From positions 17,504,962 to 17,568,961 of the forward strand of contig NC_069090.1 in the NCBI RefSeq assembly GCF_947172395.1: a stretch of 64,000 bases of DNA. Reading direction: 5' to 3'. This document shows positions 1-10,330 of the stretch, piece after piece; within the stretch, counting starts at the first letter, position 1, and every line of letters begins with the position of its first letter. Source of the DNA: Bicyclus anynana. Taxonomy: Eukaryota > Arthropoda > Insecta > Lepidoptera > Nymphalidae. The notes beneath the pieces were generated by a model that ran no database searches, was not told the origin of the DNA, and was given only the letters and a program-made list of their open reading frames with translations. The translations under genes were made by a program, and so were the position numbers.

Positions 1-60
1 TAAAACACATTTATTTCGAAATCACAGACTTCACTTTTACAACACTTCAATTTTACTTAT

Positions 61-251
61 TACTAGCTGACGCTGCGCGGTTTTACCCGCGTGGTTCTCG
101 TTCCCGTAGGGATACGGGGACAATATAAAGCCTTCCTCATTAAGTCTAACACTGAAAGAGTTTTTAAAATCGGACCAGTAGTTCCTGAGATTAGCGCGTT
201 CAACCAAACAAATAAACAAACTCTTCAGCTTTATAATATTAGTATAGATAT
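61..251 (+). repeat. LINE 3' tail fragment, lepidopteran type
   Basis: Non-coding tail of a non-LTR retrotransposon. It runs from a phrase around 'cgcgcggttttacccgcg' through 'cggaccagtagttcctgag' to the usual terminus 'aataaacaaactcttcag' and 'tataatattagtatagat'. A second copy of the same order lies at 55799-56003 on the same strand. No coding remains. The family name is not certain; the end structure is of RTE/CR1 type. Confidence 0.75.
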
Positions 252-1074
252 GTATTGAAGAGTTTGTTTGTTTTAGATGAATTGATGATGATTGAGCATA
301 TTTGTCTGCGTGGAATAAGAATATTTTCTGTTACAGTGACTTCAAATAGGCTTAGTTTATAAGCACATAACACCCTATATCATCATGTTTGTAATATCGG
401 CAAGGTCGGCAAGTGGAAGAGCAGTTCACCTACAGCATCAGATAACATTCCAGTGAGAGTAGACAATAGCCCCATTGATCTATGTAGACTGTTGCCTCAT
501 AGCTCGCGCATAGCTCGGTGTGACACACTCATTGATAAACTGTGTGATCTAAAACTGAACGTTTCTACATGACATGACATTTTTTTTACAACTTTCTATA
601 AAAAATAGCTTTTACCTTCTGGTTTTCATTGTCTCAGGCCACGTCTCCTTCTTTTTAGGTGGAGATATGAAGTTTAAACCCATCACGCTGTTTCAATGCT
701 ATTTGGCAGGGTTAGGGTGATGTCTGATTCTTGTAACTTGATTCAATAGATGCATATGAAAAGATTTAAGTCTGTCTGTGATTTCAAGATAACTGTGTTT
801 TCTAAAGTGCTTACAGTTACTCAATACAAACAAGTTTTTTTATTTTATCTTTGCCATTTCTCCGGGCTAATCTTTAAAACAACTGGACCGATTTCAATGG
901 GACATTCACTGGAAGATAGAAGAGGTTATTGAGCAATACGTAGTAGGCTTTTCAACTCGGAAAAATACTTGGTTTCTTGGGGATTTCTGAAAAACTGAAT
1001 TTGAAGCGTACGAAGTACGGGCATTTACTAGGTAAAAACGTAAGCTAATATGCCTAAGTACATGTACTCATTAA
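252..1074. other. Non-coding DNA with decayed repeat fragments
   Basis: No gene is supported. 655-722 matches a dispersed repeat whose key phrase is 'ggagatatg(g)agctt(a)aacccacc'; other copies lie at 14029-14110, 27040-27110, 33020-33140, 39710-39800, 40235-40310, 41000-41060 and 55676-55770. 860-960 resembles 32775-32880: both read as 'gaccgatttcaatgggac', then 'cactggaa-atagaggaagttattgag'. The short ORFs here carry no recognisable motif. Confidence 0.6.
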
Positions 1075-1255
1075 CAACCCATATTCGGCTCACTATGAAG
1101 CACGAGTCTCCTCTCAGAACGAGAGGGGTTAGGCCTTCTATCTTAGAGGTTCAGACTTCACACACTTAGAGAAGTTAGAAAATTCTTAGGGGTACAGGTT
1201 TCCTCAAGATGTTTTTCCTTCATCGTTTGAGACAAGTGATATTTAATTTCTTAGT
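1075..1255 (-). repeat. SINE fragment (same family as 19584-19905)
   Basis: Reverse-strand 3' portion of the tRNA-derived SINE that is complete at 19584-19905. Shared landmarks are 'acccatattcggctcact', 'gagtctcctctcagaacg', 'gaggggttaggcc', the 'tcttcacacac' segment and 'tgtttttccttcatcg'. The tRNA-like head is missing. It abuts the 5' end of the retrotransposon at about 1260. Confidence 0.8.
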
Positions 1256-1351
1256 AGGTACATAATTGTTGTAAAAGACTGTCGTTTAATATTTATTAAG
1301 CCGTTACTACATATTTTTAATACTTGCCTTAGGAATTGCAGGTATCCTCAG

Positions 1352-2434
1352 GTGTGGAAGATGTCGCGAGTTGTTCCGATTCCTAAGAGCGGTTCCGGGT
1401 CAGAGGTAAGCAACTTCAGGCCGGTAGCTGTACTGTCAGTGTTTGGCAAGTTGTTCGAACACATCATACATAGGTATATAAGCCGCCAAGTTGAAAGTCA
1501 ACTTTCAAACGCACAGCATGGCTTCAGGATCGGACGTTCTACTGCCAGTAACCTATTAACTTTCCATGCATATGCTACTGCGGTTCTGGACGGTGGATAT
1601 CAAGTTGATGCAGCGTATTTTGACTTCCGGAAGGCGTTTGATACCGTAGATAATGACATCCTTCTTCGTAAATTTGCGAGTATCGGATTTACTTCTACGT
1701 TGCTGAAATTCTTCTCCGACTACCTCCGTAACCGGAGCCAGTATGTTCACTTCAACGGACACGTTTCGAACCCATATCACACGTATTCCGGAATAACCTC
1801 GAACCTAGGTCCTCTAGAATTTACTATATTCATTAACGACTTGCCTGATGTTGTTAGTTCAGCTCACTGTCTGTTGTTTGCTGATGACTTGAAATTGTTC
1901 TTACGAACCGGGACATTGGTGGATTGCGACCTTTTACAGAGAGACATTCAAAATGTCGCTGAGTGGAGTGACCGTAATCGGCTGATGTTTAATGAAACTA
2001 AGTGTTCTGTAGTAACGTTTACGAGATCGCTCAGACCTTATGAATACCATTATAGATTGGGAGACGTTGTATTGGAACGACAATCTATCGTGAAGGATTT
2101 AGGGGTATTGATGTGTTCCGATCTAAGTTTTGTTGACCACATAAGGACTATCACAACTAGAGCCTACAAAACCCTCGGTTTTGTATTAAGACAATCGAGA
2201 GATCTTGAAAGTGTCGCAGCGATTAAATTACTTTACAATAGCTTTGTGAGAAGTATATTAGAAAGTAACTCAGTTATCTGGAGTCCACATGAAGTTAAAT
2301 ACAAACTCATGTTGGAGAAACTTCAAAAAAAAATTCTAAGGTGGCTGTACCGCAAACAGTACGGTTATTATGTTGGATATCCTTACGTATATCCCACGGT
2401 TTTTTTACAAGGTATGCTGGGGTATGATTCACTA
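1352..2434 (+). pseudogene. LINE reverse transcriptase fragment, N-terminal piece
   Basis: Reverse transcriptase domain of a non-LTR element. Visible motifs in order: 'VVPIPKSG' and 'NFRPVAVLSV' (motifs 0/1), 'QHGFRIGRSTASNLL' (motif 2 region), 'AYFDFRKAFDTVDNDILL' (catalytic Asp block A), 'SNLGPLEFTIFINDLP' (block B) and 'LLFADDLKLF' (the FADD catalytic centre). Block B reads SGIT-SNLG where active elements have SGVPQGSNLG, so about two residues of the most conserved loop are lost and the enzyme is probably dead. The first in-frame stop (2435-2437) lies inside the inserted MITE and is not native. The ATG at 1352 is internal to the domain and is not the true start. Confidence 0.9.
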
Positions 2435-3538
2435 TAGTATGCGCATTATCATCTGAGTCGTCCGGTCATAAAAGTCAAAAAAGATAGGAATGTGCAGCGC
2501 GCCTACCTGCGCACCCTAATTATCGATAAACGGCTACCTGCGCACGTGCTAATGATGAGTCAATAATGATTTGGACGATTCTGATTGGTCGGTTTCTAAT
2601 GTAATTGCATTGCGTATTTTTTTTGCTATAAATGTGTTTACTGCAATTAAATAAATACATTCATGTGTTACTCGTTGCGCACTATGGATACTAATATATA
2701 ATAAATTTGGCAGAAGACGAAGATTCTGATGATGAAGACTCAGATGAAGATTAATTTTATTTAGTTAATAATTATATAATATGAAATATGTATTATATTA
2801 AATCAAATATTGTTAATTTTTTTAATTTTGTGAACAAGATACGATAATAAACTTTACTTATCGATAATATGTCTTTCATTGTTACACCCTTCACTATAGT
2901 ATGCGCATTATCATCTGAGTCGTCCGGTCATAAAAGTCAAAAAAGATAGGAATGTGCAGCGCGCCTACCTGCGCACCCTAATTATCGATAAACGGCTACC
3001 TGCGCACGTGCTAATGATGAGTCAATAATGATTTGGACGATTCTGATTGGTCGGTTTCTAATGTAATTGCATTGCGTATTTTTTTTGCTATAAATGTGTT
3101 TACTGCAATTAAATAAATACATTCATGTGTTACTCGTTGCGCACTATGGATACTAATATATAATAAATTTGGCAGAAGACGAAGATTCTGATGATGAAGA
3201 CTCAGATGAAGATTAATTTTATTTAGTTAATAATTATATAATATGAAATATGTATTATATTAAATCAAATATTGTTAATTTTTTTAATTTTGTGAACAAG
3301 ATACGATAATAAACTTTACTTATCGATAATATGTCTTTCATTGTTACACCCTTCACTAGACGGCTCCATAAGACCCATAAGTGCAAGCGAGATAGATATA
3401 GAGAAATGATTTATGGCCCTAAGACTCAGTTGTTAATGCTATTAGTATAGACGGCTCCATAAGACCCATAAGTGCAAGCGAGATAGATATAGAGAAATGA
3501 TTTATGGCCCTAAGACTCAGTTGTTAATGCTATTAGTA
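2435..3538 (+). mobile_element. TA-flanked 551-bp MITE (outer copy) carrying a nested second copy
   Basis: The element begins TAGTATGCGCATTATC at 2435 and ends GCTATTAGTA at 3538, with TA at both flanks (2433-2434 and 3539-3540). The ends form imperfect terminal inverted repeats: TAGTATGCGCAT against TACTAATAGCAT. Removing one TA and the element restores the LINE reading frame (D-S-L-E-V-R), which proves the borders. Its own sequence is in two blocks, 2435-2896 and 3450-3538, which add up to 551 bp. Between them sits a complete second copy (2897-3447). It is non-autonomous, with no transposase. The TA duplication suggests Tc1/mariner-type mobilisation, but other TA-targeting superfamilies are possible. 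Confidence 0.9.
2897..3447 (+). mobile_element. 551-bp MITE (inner copy nested inside the first)
   Basis: A full 551-bp element with the same ends as the outer copy, inserted at the TA of 'ttcacTAgacgg' inside the outer copy. TA duplications are at 2895-2896 and 3448-3449. The insertion makes the region look like an A-A-B-B tandem duplication with 462-bp and 91-bp periods, but the arithmetic fits self-nesting exactly (462 + 89 = 551). By eye the two copies are identical. Inside, an E/D/S-rich codon run ending AEDEDSDDEDSDED then TAA (3171-3216) is followed by AT-rich DNA with AATAAA. See the separate finding. Confidence 0.9.
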
Positions 3539-3540
3539 TA

Positions 3541-3849
3541 GAGGTGAGACGTAGCGTAGCTCTAGCGGATTACTTCTTCCGCCTGATTAGGGGCGAATTG
3601 TTGAACCCTTCAGTACTAGAGTTGGTTTCATTCCATATACCCAATATACAAAAAAGGGCACGCAAAATGAAACTGTTCACTATTCCAACATGTAGGTTGG
3701 TGCAAACCCGCGAGTCACCTCTTGTTCGCGCGTTGGCATTGCTAAGCGGGGTATTGGAGTGGGACCCGGATTTAGATTTGTTTTTCTCCTCGCCTGCTGA
3801 ATTTCACAGAACTTTCAGCAGATACGTTCAAGTAATTCAGGAATTATAG
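3541..3849 (+). pseudogene. LINE ORF2 C-terminal piece, after the MITE
   Basis: Continues the reverse transcriptase ORF from before the insertion. The sequence around 'VRRSVALADYFFRLIRGE' and 'NPSVLELVSFHIP' is the typical thumb/C-terminal region of Jockey-like ORF2 ('GYDSLEVRRS...'). It ends in a native stop at 3847-3849, followed by a UTR and an A-rich tail. No start codon belongs here; it is the rest of the ORF broken at 2434. Confidence 0.88.
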
Positions 3850-3935
3850 ATAGTTTATATAAACACATTAGGTTAAGCCTGTAATGTTTATATATATATG
3901 TGTATAAAATAAATAAAATAAAATAAAAATAATAT

Positions 3936-6911
3936 ATTAGATTTCGTTAATTCATAATAATTATTAATTTTGTAGTAGCTTTATTTACGCACAGGCTGGC
4001 GTGTGCCGACGCATCTGCAGCACATAAACAAACGTGTTTCAATAGAGCAGTAGTGTTGTGGATGTATTACAATATATCGATAGAAAAGTATTTTTATAAA
4101 TTCATTTATTTATTTTCAAACTAATGTATAGTCATCATTAGCCTAGTTTGATGAAACACTAGTCACTAAAGGACTAGGCCGCCCATTTTATAGTGGGAGA
4201 TGTGGAGTTTTTGAGTACATTTACTAAACTGATCCAATATTGGTTGACGGTCTTCAAGGCTTGATTCAGTAACATATTGAATTAGAGATCACGATCGGGA
4301 GTGGTACGAATATACCGTACTCTCCAAGGCACATCGATCAACTTCCTAACTCCTTGGTAATTGTTAAAATTAAAGAATCCAATATTTCAAAGCCCGGCGA
4401 GATCTGATTAGCCAAAAATTACTTAATAATATAAACAACGTAAGTTTAGGTCGTTTATTTAATCGCACTATGATGAAATTAATTGACTCAGTGCCGCTTC
4501 TACTGGCAAAGCTTTTCGTGACTTCGTGATATCAACATACTTGAATATTAATATTCCAGAGCTCACGTGGCTCTCCCACGAAGTAAGGCTCAGTTTATCC
4601 GACGATCAAACAAATTTTGCACACTTTGACCATTGCTCTAATAGCTTGTGTATAAGTTCTTCGTTCAAAATATAAAGACAGACAGCAGCCCATGTTCCTG
4701 GACACCATATATACGATAGACAGATATTATGGAGTATGAACCATGATGACTTCAGGAGGTAGTAGGTCTCAAAGGTCCGAACCATACTTCCAACATACAG
4801 CTGATTTGCTTAATGTAACTGATGATTATTATTATCAGCACAGACGATAAATACGGTAACTTTACGTCAGAAACCCTGAAAGTTGTATTTTTCACCATTG
4901 TTTTTTGAAGGTCGAAGCTAAGTATTTCTTTATATTTTAGTTCAGGTGTGAACGCTGTTTACTCTTGTCATTTGACATTTAATAAGTATAATCAAGGTGT
5001 GAAAGGCAATCTGTTTGTCAAGTTATTAGATATTTCTCAGCCTAGTTATTACGTTGAAGGCCGACCATCAATTGAACCTTCAATAGTTAAGAGGCCGACC
5101 GATTCGAGAGGTCTAAAATTTGCTCCTTGCTTGCTGGACTATTGTCGTAACTTTTTTAAGCAAAAGCTTAACTTAATAAGATTATACACAAGAACACACA
5201 CTGGCCATTTATTCATAAAATCCTATTTTTTTAAAGAAATATTTTTCCATCGCCTCGAAGTTTTTCGTCCGTCAATGTTTATCGCATTAACCGGCATTAA
5301 CGGAGTAGGGGTAAAGTGAAAAAGCTTTTGGCATAGCATAACACGAACTCTATGCTATTCTTTTATGCCGAGTTTCCAATGAGGACATACTCCCAAGTAG
5401 ATACACAATATACTTGCTTATTAGTACCCTCACGGAGTAATTATTACCCGTACTCACTGGTAATATTCCACGCAGTTTGGCGAGCTCGCGCTGTAAACAA
5501 GCGTGCTGTCAGTTGACATTTCAACAGTTGTAATTGAGATACGAATTAAGTTCAAGTTTTGAGATCTGTGCGATGATTGATCGGCATTCGCCTTCTCAAT
5601 ACAAATGTCAAGAGTATACCTGCATTGTAATTAATAACCTTTACTTCAAAAGTATACAGTTATCAAATAATAACTTTTGACGATCTGTCTGGCACAGTCG
5701 TTTATGCGCTGTTTATCTACCTGTAGGAATCTCAGGTAAATCCGATTAGCGTTTTACTATTCATAAATTAATTGTATAAACTTTTACCTCTTCCGATTAC
5801 AATGCTTCCACACGTCACCTAGACGTAAATATACCAACCACGGCCCCGGAAGCGTCACGACTGATATATTCCACCTGTACAAACCACATCGGAACTAACT
5901 TCCCTGTAAGTCGAGGCCCAAAATATCTCACAGGAGTCTCCCTAAAAACCGTTTCGTCCACTGCGTCCTTCTAGTTACTAGTTAGTTAGTTAGTTAGTTA
6001 GTTTAGTCTTCTAGTGCGTCGTTCTAGCACAGAGCCTCGCCGGTTATAGTCCTCAAAATCAACTCTGGCAGTGCTTCTGCAGTAGTCCCAACTCCAGGGA
6101 TACTGCTTTGAGGAATGAAGACACATTTGGCTCAAACAGTCCTTTTACAGAATCTAAAGCATAAAAAACCCTCTTAGCATCGTCACTTAACAACAAATGA
6201 CAATAATAGATACTCGCTAACGATATAATCAATAATTGTCGAAAAAAAAACCACATCGCTTAAAATGTTTTCATACTTATATAGTAGAAACGAATGGAAA
6301 TCTCGTGTTTTCCTTCGTTCCCACAGCGTGGGAGTGACTAAAGCTTGTTCTTTACGAATGCTACGATCTTTGGGAGCAAAGAAATTAGTTTTGTGCGTGT
6401 TTCGCTGGCATTACGGCAGAAATCTACTAAATAAACAAAGGACAAGTAGCTAAATATAGACATCCACGTAATGTGATAATTTCATATGATAAGCAGATAG
6501 TACGTGTAATTTTGGGCAGTTATCATTATTGCGACATTACCTACATATAGTGCTTAATTGTACAGTCGCAGAGCGTACATACAAAAAAATATAATTACGT
6601 AAACTTAGGGAAATGAATTCTTTGCGAAAGCCAATTTACATAATTAACTGGACCAGATACTATTTGAAGATAGCTTCATATTGTGGTTAGACATAATTAT
6701 AGATTTTAAAATTATTTTTGTGATAATGTGAATGTTTCTAAATGTATCTTTATCAAAATTATATGCAAATCTATCACAGGAAAACTATTTAACTGACATA
6801 CATTCAGCCACAATTACTGAACTAGCATACTGAAAAGAAAGTAATTTCCTTCTCTGGCATACAGTCTCACTAAGTTTCGGAAAAATCTTTCTTTTTTTCG
6901 TATGAAATCAT
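3936..6911. other. Intergenic DNA without a supported gene
   Basis: AT-rich sequence with scattered short ORFs, including a 123-codon one at 4948-5319 that opens with a non-ATG codon and shows no motif. 4140-4215 looks like a diverged copy of a dispersed repeat. A (TTAG)n microsatellite lies at about 5970-6004. No exon, RNA gene or complete mobile element is recognised. Confidence 0.6.
5970..6004 (+). repeat. (TTAG)n microsatellite
   Basis: About seven 'ttag' units, starting inside 'actagttagttagttag'. The unit is four bases, not the insect telomere unit TTAGG, so it is a simple repeat and not an interstitial telomere. Confidence 0.85.
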
Positions 6912-7120
6912 CATCCCCAAATCCATAAAGCTGACACTTCAGGACATAGACAACTATCACGGTTTTCCTTTTAACGTGCTTTAAGAGATCCTCTTTACTC
7001 CACCTCTTCTGGCAATCTACGAATGACAGGCTTGGTTATCCCTTGAATATTATCTTGTAGGACTTTGAATTTGGCGCCTACTTTCACCAAACCTTTTCCA
7101 CCTTTTCCACGACCTGTCAT
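6912..7120 (-). pseudogene. Histone H4 pseudogene, internally deleted
   Basis: Reading the minus strand from the ATG at 7120 gives a start very close to H4 (M-T-G-R-G-K-G-G-K-G-L), then '...KVLQDNIQGITKP' and 'IRRL', and then decay: a stop falls where the A-R-R-G-G-V segment should be. About 33 codons of the middle of the histone fold are missing, and similarity resumes with 'KRKTV', 'VVY.LK' and the terminal 'LYGFG' close to 6912. The residues R-H after A-K are lost and several substitutions are present. H4 genes have no introns, so a missing intron does not separate a retrocopy from a decayed genomic copy; no poly(A) tract is obvious. It is not functional. Confidence 0.88.
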
Positions 7121-10112
7121 TTTGAACGTCGACTGTAGACTGACTTTACTTTCGACTTTTGAATCTAACTTTAAAAGGAAAGCTAAATGGAAGGAAAGAT
7201 AGAAGATGAATAAAGGTTTATTAGATAAGAACAACGCAATATTTACAACGACACCGTTAGTAGGTACGACGTAGGTATATGTACAGCATGTGGCGATACG
7301 GCCTGTGCTCGTGTATACAGCGTGTTGTGTTGTGAGGCTCTCGAGGAGCTGTGACAGCTCAAGTGGCGGGTTGGCACGAATGCCGCTGCAGCAGGTTAGG
7401 CTGCGTTTTGCAATGCGATTGGCGGCGAAATTAATTTACAAAAACAAAAAACAAAAAAGTGCTATAAAAAAATATATCGTTATACGGATATTTACATCGT
7501 AACGACAGAGAGTCATGAAAAGTGGCGTGTCCAAGGTCTAACTAGGGTGAGCACTATATTATTATGAACAAATTTATGTACAATTAGATAAACCAAATTG
7601 AAAATTCGACTTCGTAATGAGTTAGCCAGTGCCTTTTAGCATGTACCTATCCCACAGCAAATATATGTACAAGCCTGTACAACCACGCTACTGCATCAAA
7701 TATTATTTAAGGTATTTCTCTTACTAACTCCTGACACAATTAGGTTTATACTTTAGTAGACACATACCAAAATTTTATTGTATTACTGTGTGTCAGTATA
7801 GAGTCTATGGCATTTCCATACTTATTACGAAATTGATGATTATTTTGGACGCCTTTTATTTCTAAAAATAAGCTGATTTGTAAAAAAAATCTTGGTTCCA
7901 TATGTGAAGAACTCGTGTTACTTACGTGTCGCATACGCTACATAGCCTAGTATAGTCTTAGCCTAAGAGTCGCGTGGGCTGCGGTCAAGTAGCCTCTGTT
8001 TACCAGCCTTATTGCTATAGCAATAAAGACTACTTTGCTGTAACATACAATACAAAGTAGGCTCGCGATGCAATAGAGTGCAATCGATAAGCAAAGAGCG
8101 ACGTTTTCTTGTGAACCGATGAATGTCTTTGTTTTTCTATCTATTGTAACTTTACTTTAAAACGGCAGTACAAACCCAGTTTCAGTAGTAAGTACGTAAG
8201 ATACGAGTATGTAAGAGGTCCTGGATTTAATTTCTATTTTGGTAACCTGAACATGTTCGAAATATCTCTGTATGATCGAATCATGAATGAGCAGATCCAC
8301 AGCAGTTACCAACATAGCTGAACTAGTAGCAACGCTGAAGTAATGGACGGTTCACACTTTGAAGAGCCGATGAACGTGGCAATGGATCTTATAGCGTAGT
8401 GTTGGACATCAAACGGACGTCCAACGGTTGTGTTTGGAAGTCTGGCCTTTGTTCCGTTGACTCCATCGGCTGTTAATAATGATGATGATTGATATACTTA
8501 AATATAAAGCGTGTAAAAACATTATAAATAAATAAACGATCGCCAAATATTATATGATAATTTATGACATAATATACGAGTGATATAATGTAGGCAAACA
8601 CGTGTCACCCACGCGCCGCCAGTCACACAAACGTACGGTATCATTACCATTCGTCACCTATTTGTCGCTCTTTGCCGTTTCCGCTTCCGGATGCATTGCA
8701 ATGATGCAAAAGACATTTCTTGCAACTATTTGGCAATACATTTCATATTTAATGCAAATAAATAAATACAAAAAACAGTGGATATTATTATATTTAAGAA
8801 TCCCAAATTATTTCAATAAGGCGAGGCGATTATCACTAGAAGACCAGGGGACGAAATATATATTAAAAGGATAGCAATTAAAAGCTTCTTGTTGGTGGAA
8901 GTGAGTCACGATAAACGTCAGGACATCATGTTATCGATATAAAGCCCACGCACGTCACTATATAGCGCGTTATGAAAGATAGGCGATAATGAACTTGGCG
9001 CTAAATGGAACATCACTCATCTGTAGCATTAAATCGATAAAAGTGTAAGTGCTTTATAGAGTAGTATTTAATAAAAGAGAAACACTTGTTACTGACATAA
9101 TCGCTCAGTGACCTAGGTAGGTACTCTGTAATAAAAACATTAATTTTAGCCAAAAGATAGGAATCAAACTTATTTTTATTTATATTTATTAATGTTTTTC
9201 CTCAATATCATCTACTTAAACGCAACATGCAGCGGGAGGTACCTATATCTGCTAATGATTGTAGGTCACCATTCGTAGCAGTATATTTACAAGTAAGATT
9301 ACGCGGTAAACATCTATTATTTATTAATTATAAGAATAGACATCGAATCATAATTAACATTCTATTTTATAAACAAGACACTCATTCATTATTCAATTGA
9401 TAGTATCTACCTTCGCTTATCGGCAATGACTTTACGATAATATTGGAATTACTGTAACATTAAGCTAAAGATAATGAAAAATTGTCTTACTTTCATTAGT
9501 AAGCATGGAATATCCACGTGATTCCTATCTCATCTGTATGATTGAATAGATTACAATTCGCATTGCATCAATTCGTAACACACTAAAAAGACATTGCATT
9601 ACAATACCTACTGATTAATTTAATTATAATTTACTGTGACAATTTAAAGAGTAAACAATCAGCTTATATTATAAGATTCAATAGCGTTCGACGGCACTGT
9701 GATTTGATATGTACACACAAACACTTTTTTATTTTACTATTCGTAGATATCGGGTCTGGGTAATAATGTCGCACTAATTCGGATTATAGCTAATTATATT
9801 TATTAAATTTTATGTATATCGATAGCAAACTACACTTTAGCCAGCGCATCCCTACAGAATAGACGCGTTAATGAACTTGGTATGAAAATAGCCGCATTTC
9901 AGCCGCCGCTAAAGAGGGGATTGTTACTTTTGTCCGCGGCTTTAACTGTGGAAGCTAAAACAAACAAAGCAGGGGGCATTGCATAAATACATTGGAACAA
10001 TATGAGCTTATAATAACTCATCGACGTCTAAAGCTTGCACTTGGAATCATCCACGGTTACAGTGATGTCACAGTTAGACTTTTGCTAAACGAGACGTATG
10101 ATTGGTGTATTT
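7121..10112. other. Intergenic DNA without a supported gene
   Basis: AT-rich. 8405-8490 holds a worn LINE tail ('ggacgtccaacgg', then 'gatgatgatt'). The rest shows only short ORFs without motifs. Confidence 0.6.
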
Positions 10113-10330
10113 GCAGGCTGGAAGGCTTTGGCCGTTACCTAGGCTAGTTACCACCCTACCGGCAAAGACATACCGCCAAGCGATTTAGCGTTCCGTCGTG
10201 TAGAAACCGAAAGGGATGTCGATTTTCGTCCTCCTCCAAACAAGTTAGCCCGCTTCCATCTTAGATTGCATCATCACTTACCAACAGGTGAGATTGTAGT
10301 CAAGGGTTAACTTTGTGAAGAATAAAAATA
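10113..10330 (+). repeat. SINE fragment (3' part, family of 27172-27490)
   Basis: Shares 'taccaccctaccggcaaaga', 'taccgccaagcgatttagcg', 'gtagaaaccgaaagggatg', 'gcatcatcacttacc' and 'tgagattgtagtcaaggg' with the complete copies at 25047-25367 (reverse) and 27172-27490. The tRNA-like head is missing. Confidence 0.85.

Larger units (their letters stand above)
1260..3935 (+). mobile_element. Truncated non-LTR retrotransposon (Jockey/CR1-type LINE) interrupted by a MITE
   Basis: Only the 3' half of a LINE is present: reverse transcriptase and the C-terminal region of ORF2, then a short UTR and an A-rich end (about 3905-3935, 'aataaaataaaataaaa'). The AP endonuclease and ORF1 are missing, which is the usual 5' truncation. 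Coding similarity can be followed back to about 1260 (residues reading '...KPLLHIFNTCLRNCRYPQVWK'), just after a SINE fragment. The reading frame is broken once, at 2435, by a TA-flanked DNA element that runs to 3538, and resumes exactly at 3541. A clean join at 2434/3541 restores a continuous frame, so the insertion came after the LINE had landed. Confidence 0.9.

Noticed and set aside
2435..3540. Two independent tandem duplications (462 and 91 bp)
   Set aside because: The single 551-bp copy at 23236-23786, the TA at each border and the exact sum 462+89 fit self-nesting better.
4948..5319. 123-codon ORF
   Set aside because: Opens with a non-ATG codon and shows no motif; AT-rich random sequence can give this length in a 64-kb window.
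5970..6004. Interstitial telomere repeat
   Set aside because: The unit is TTAG, not the insect TTAGG.
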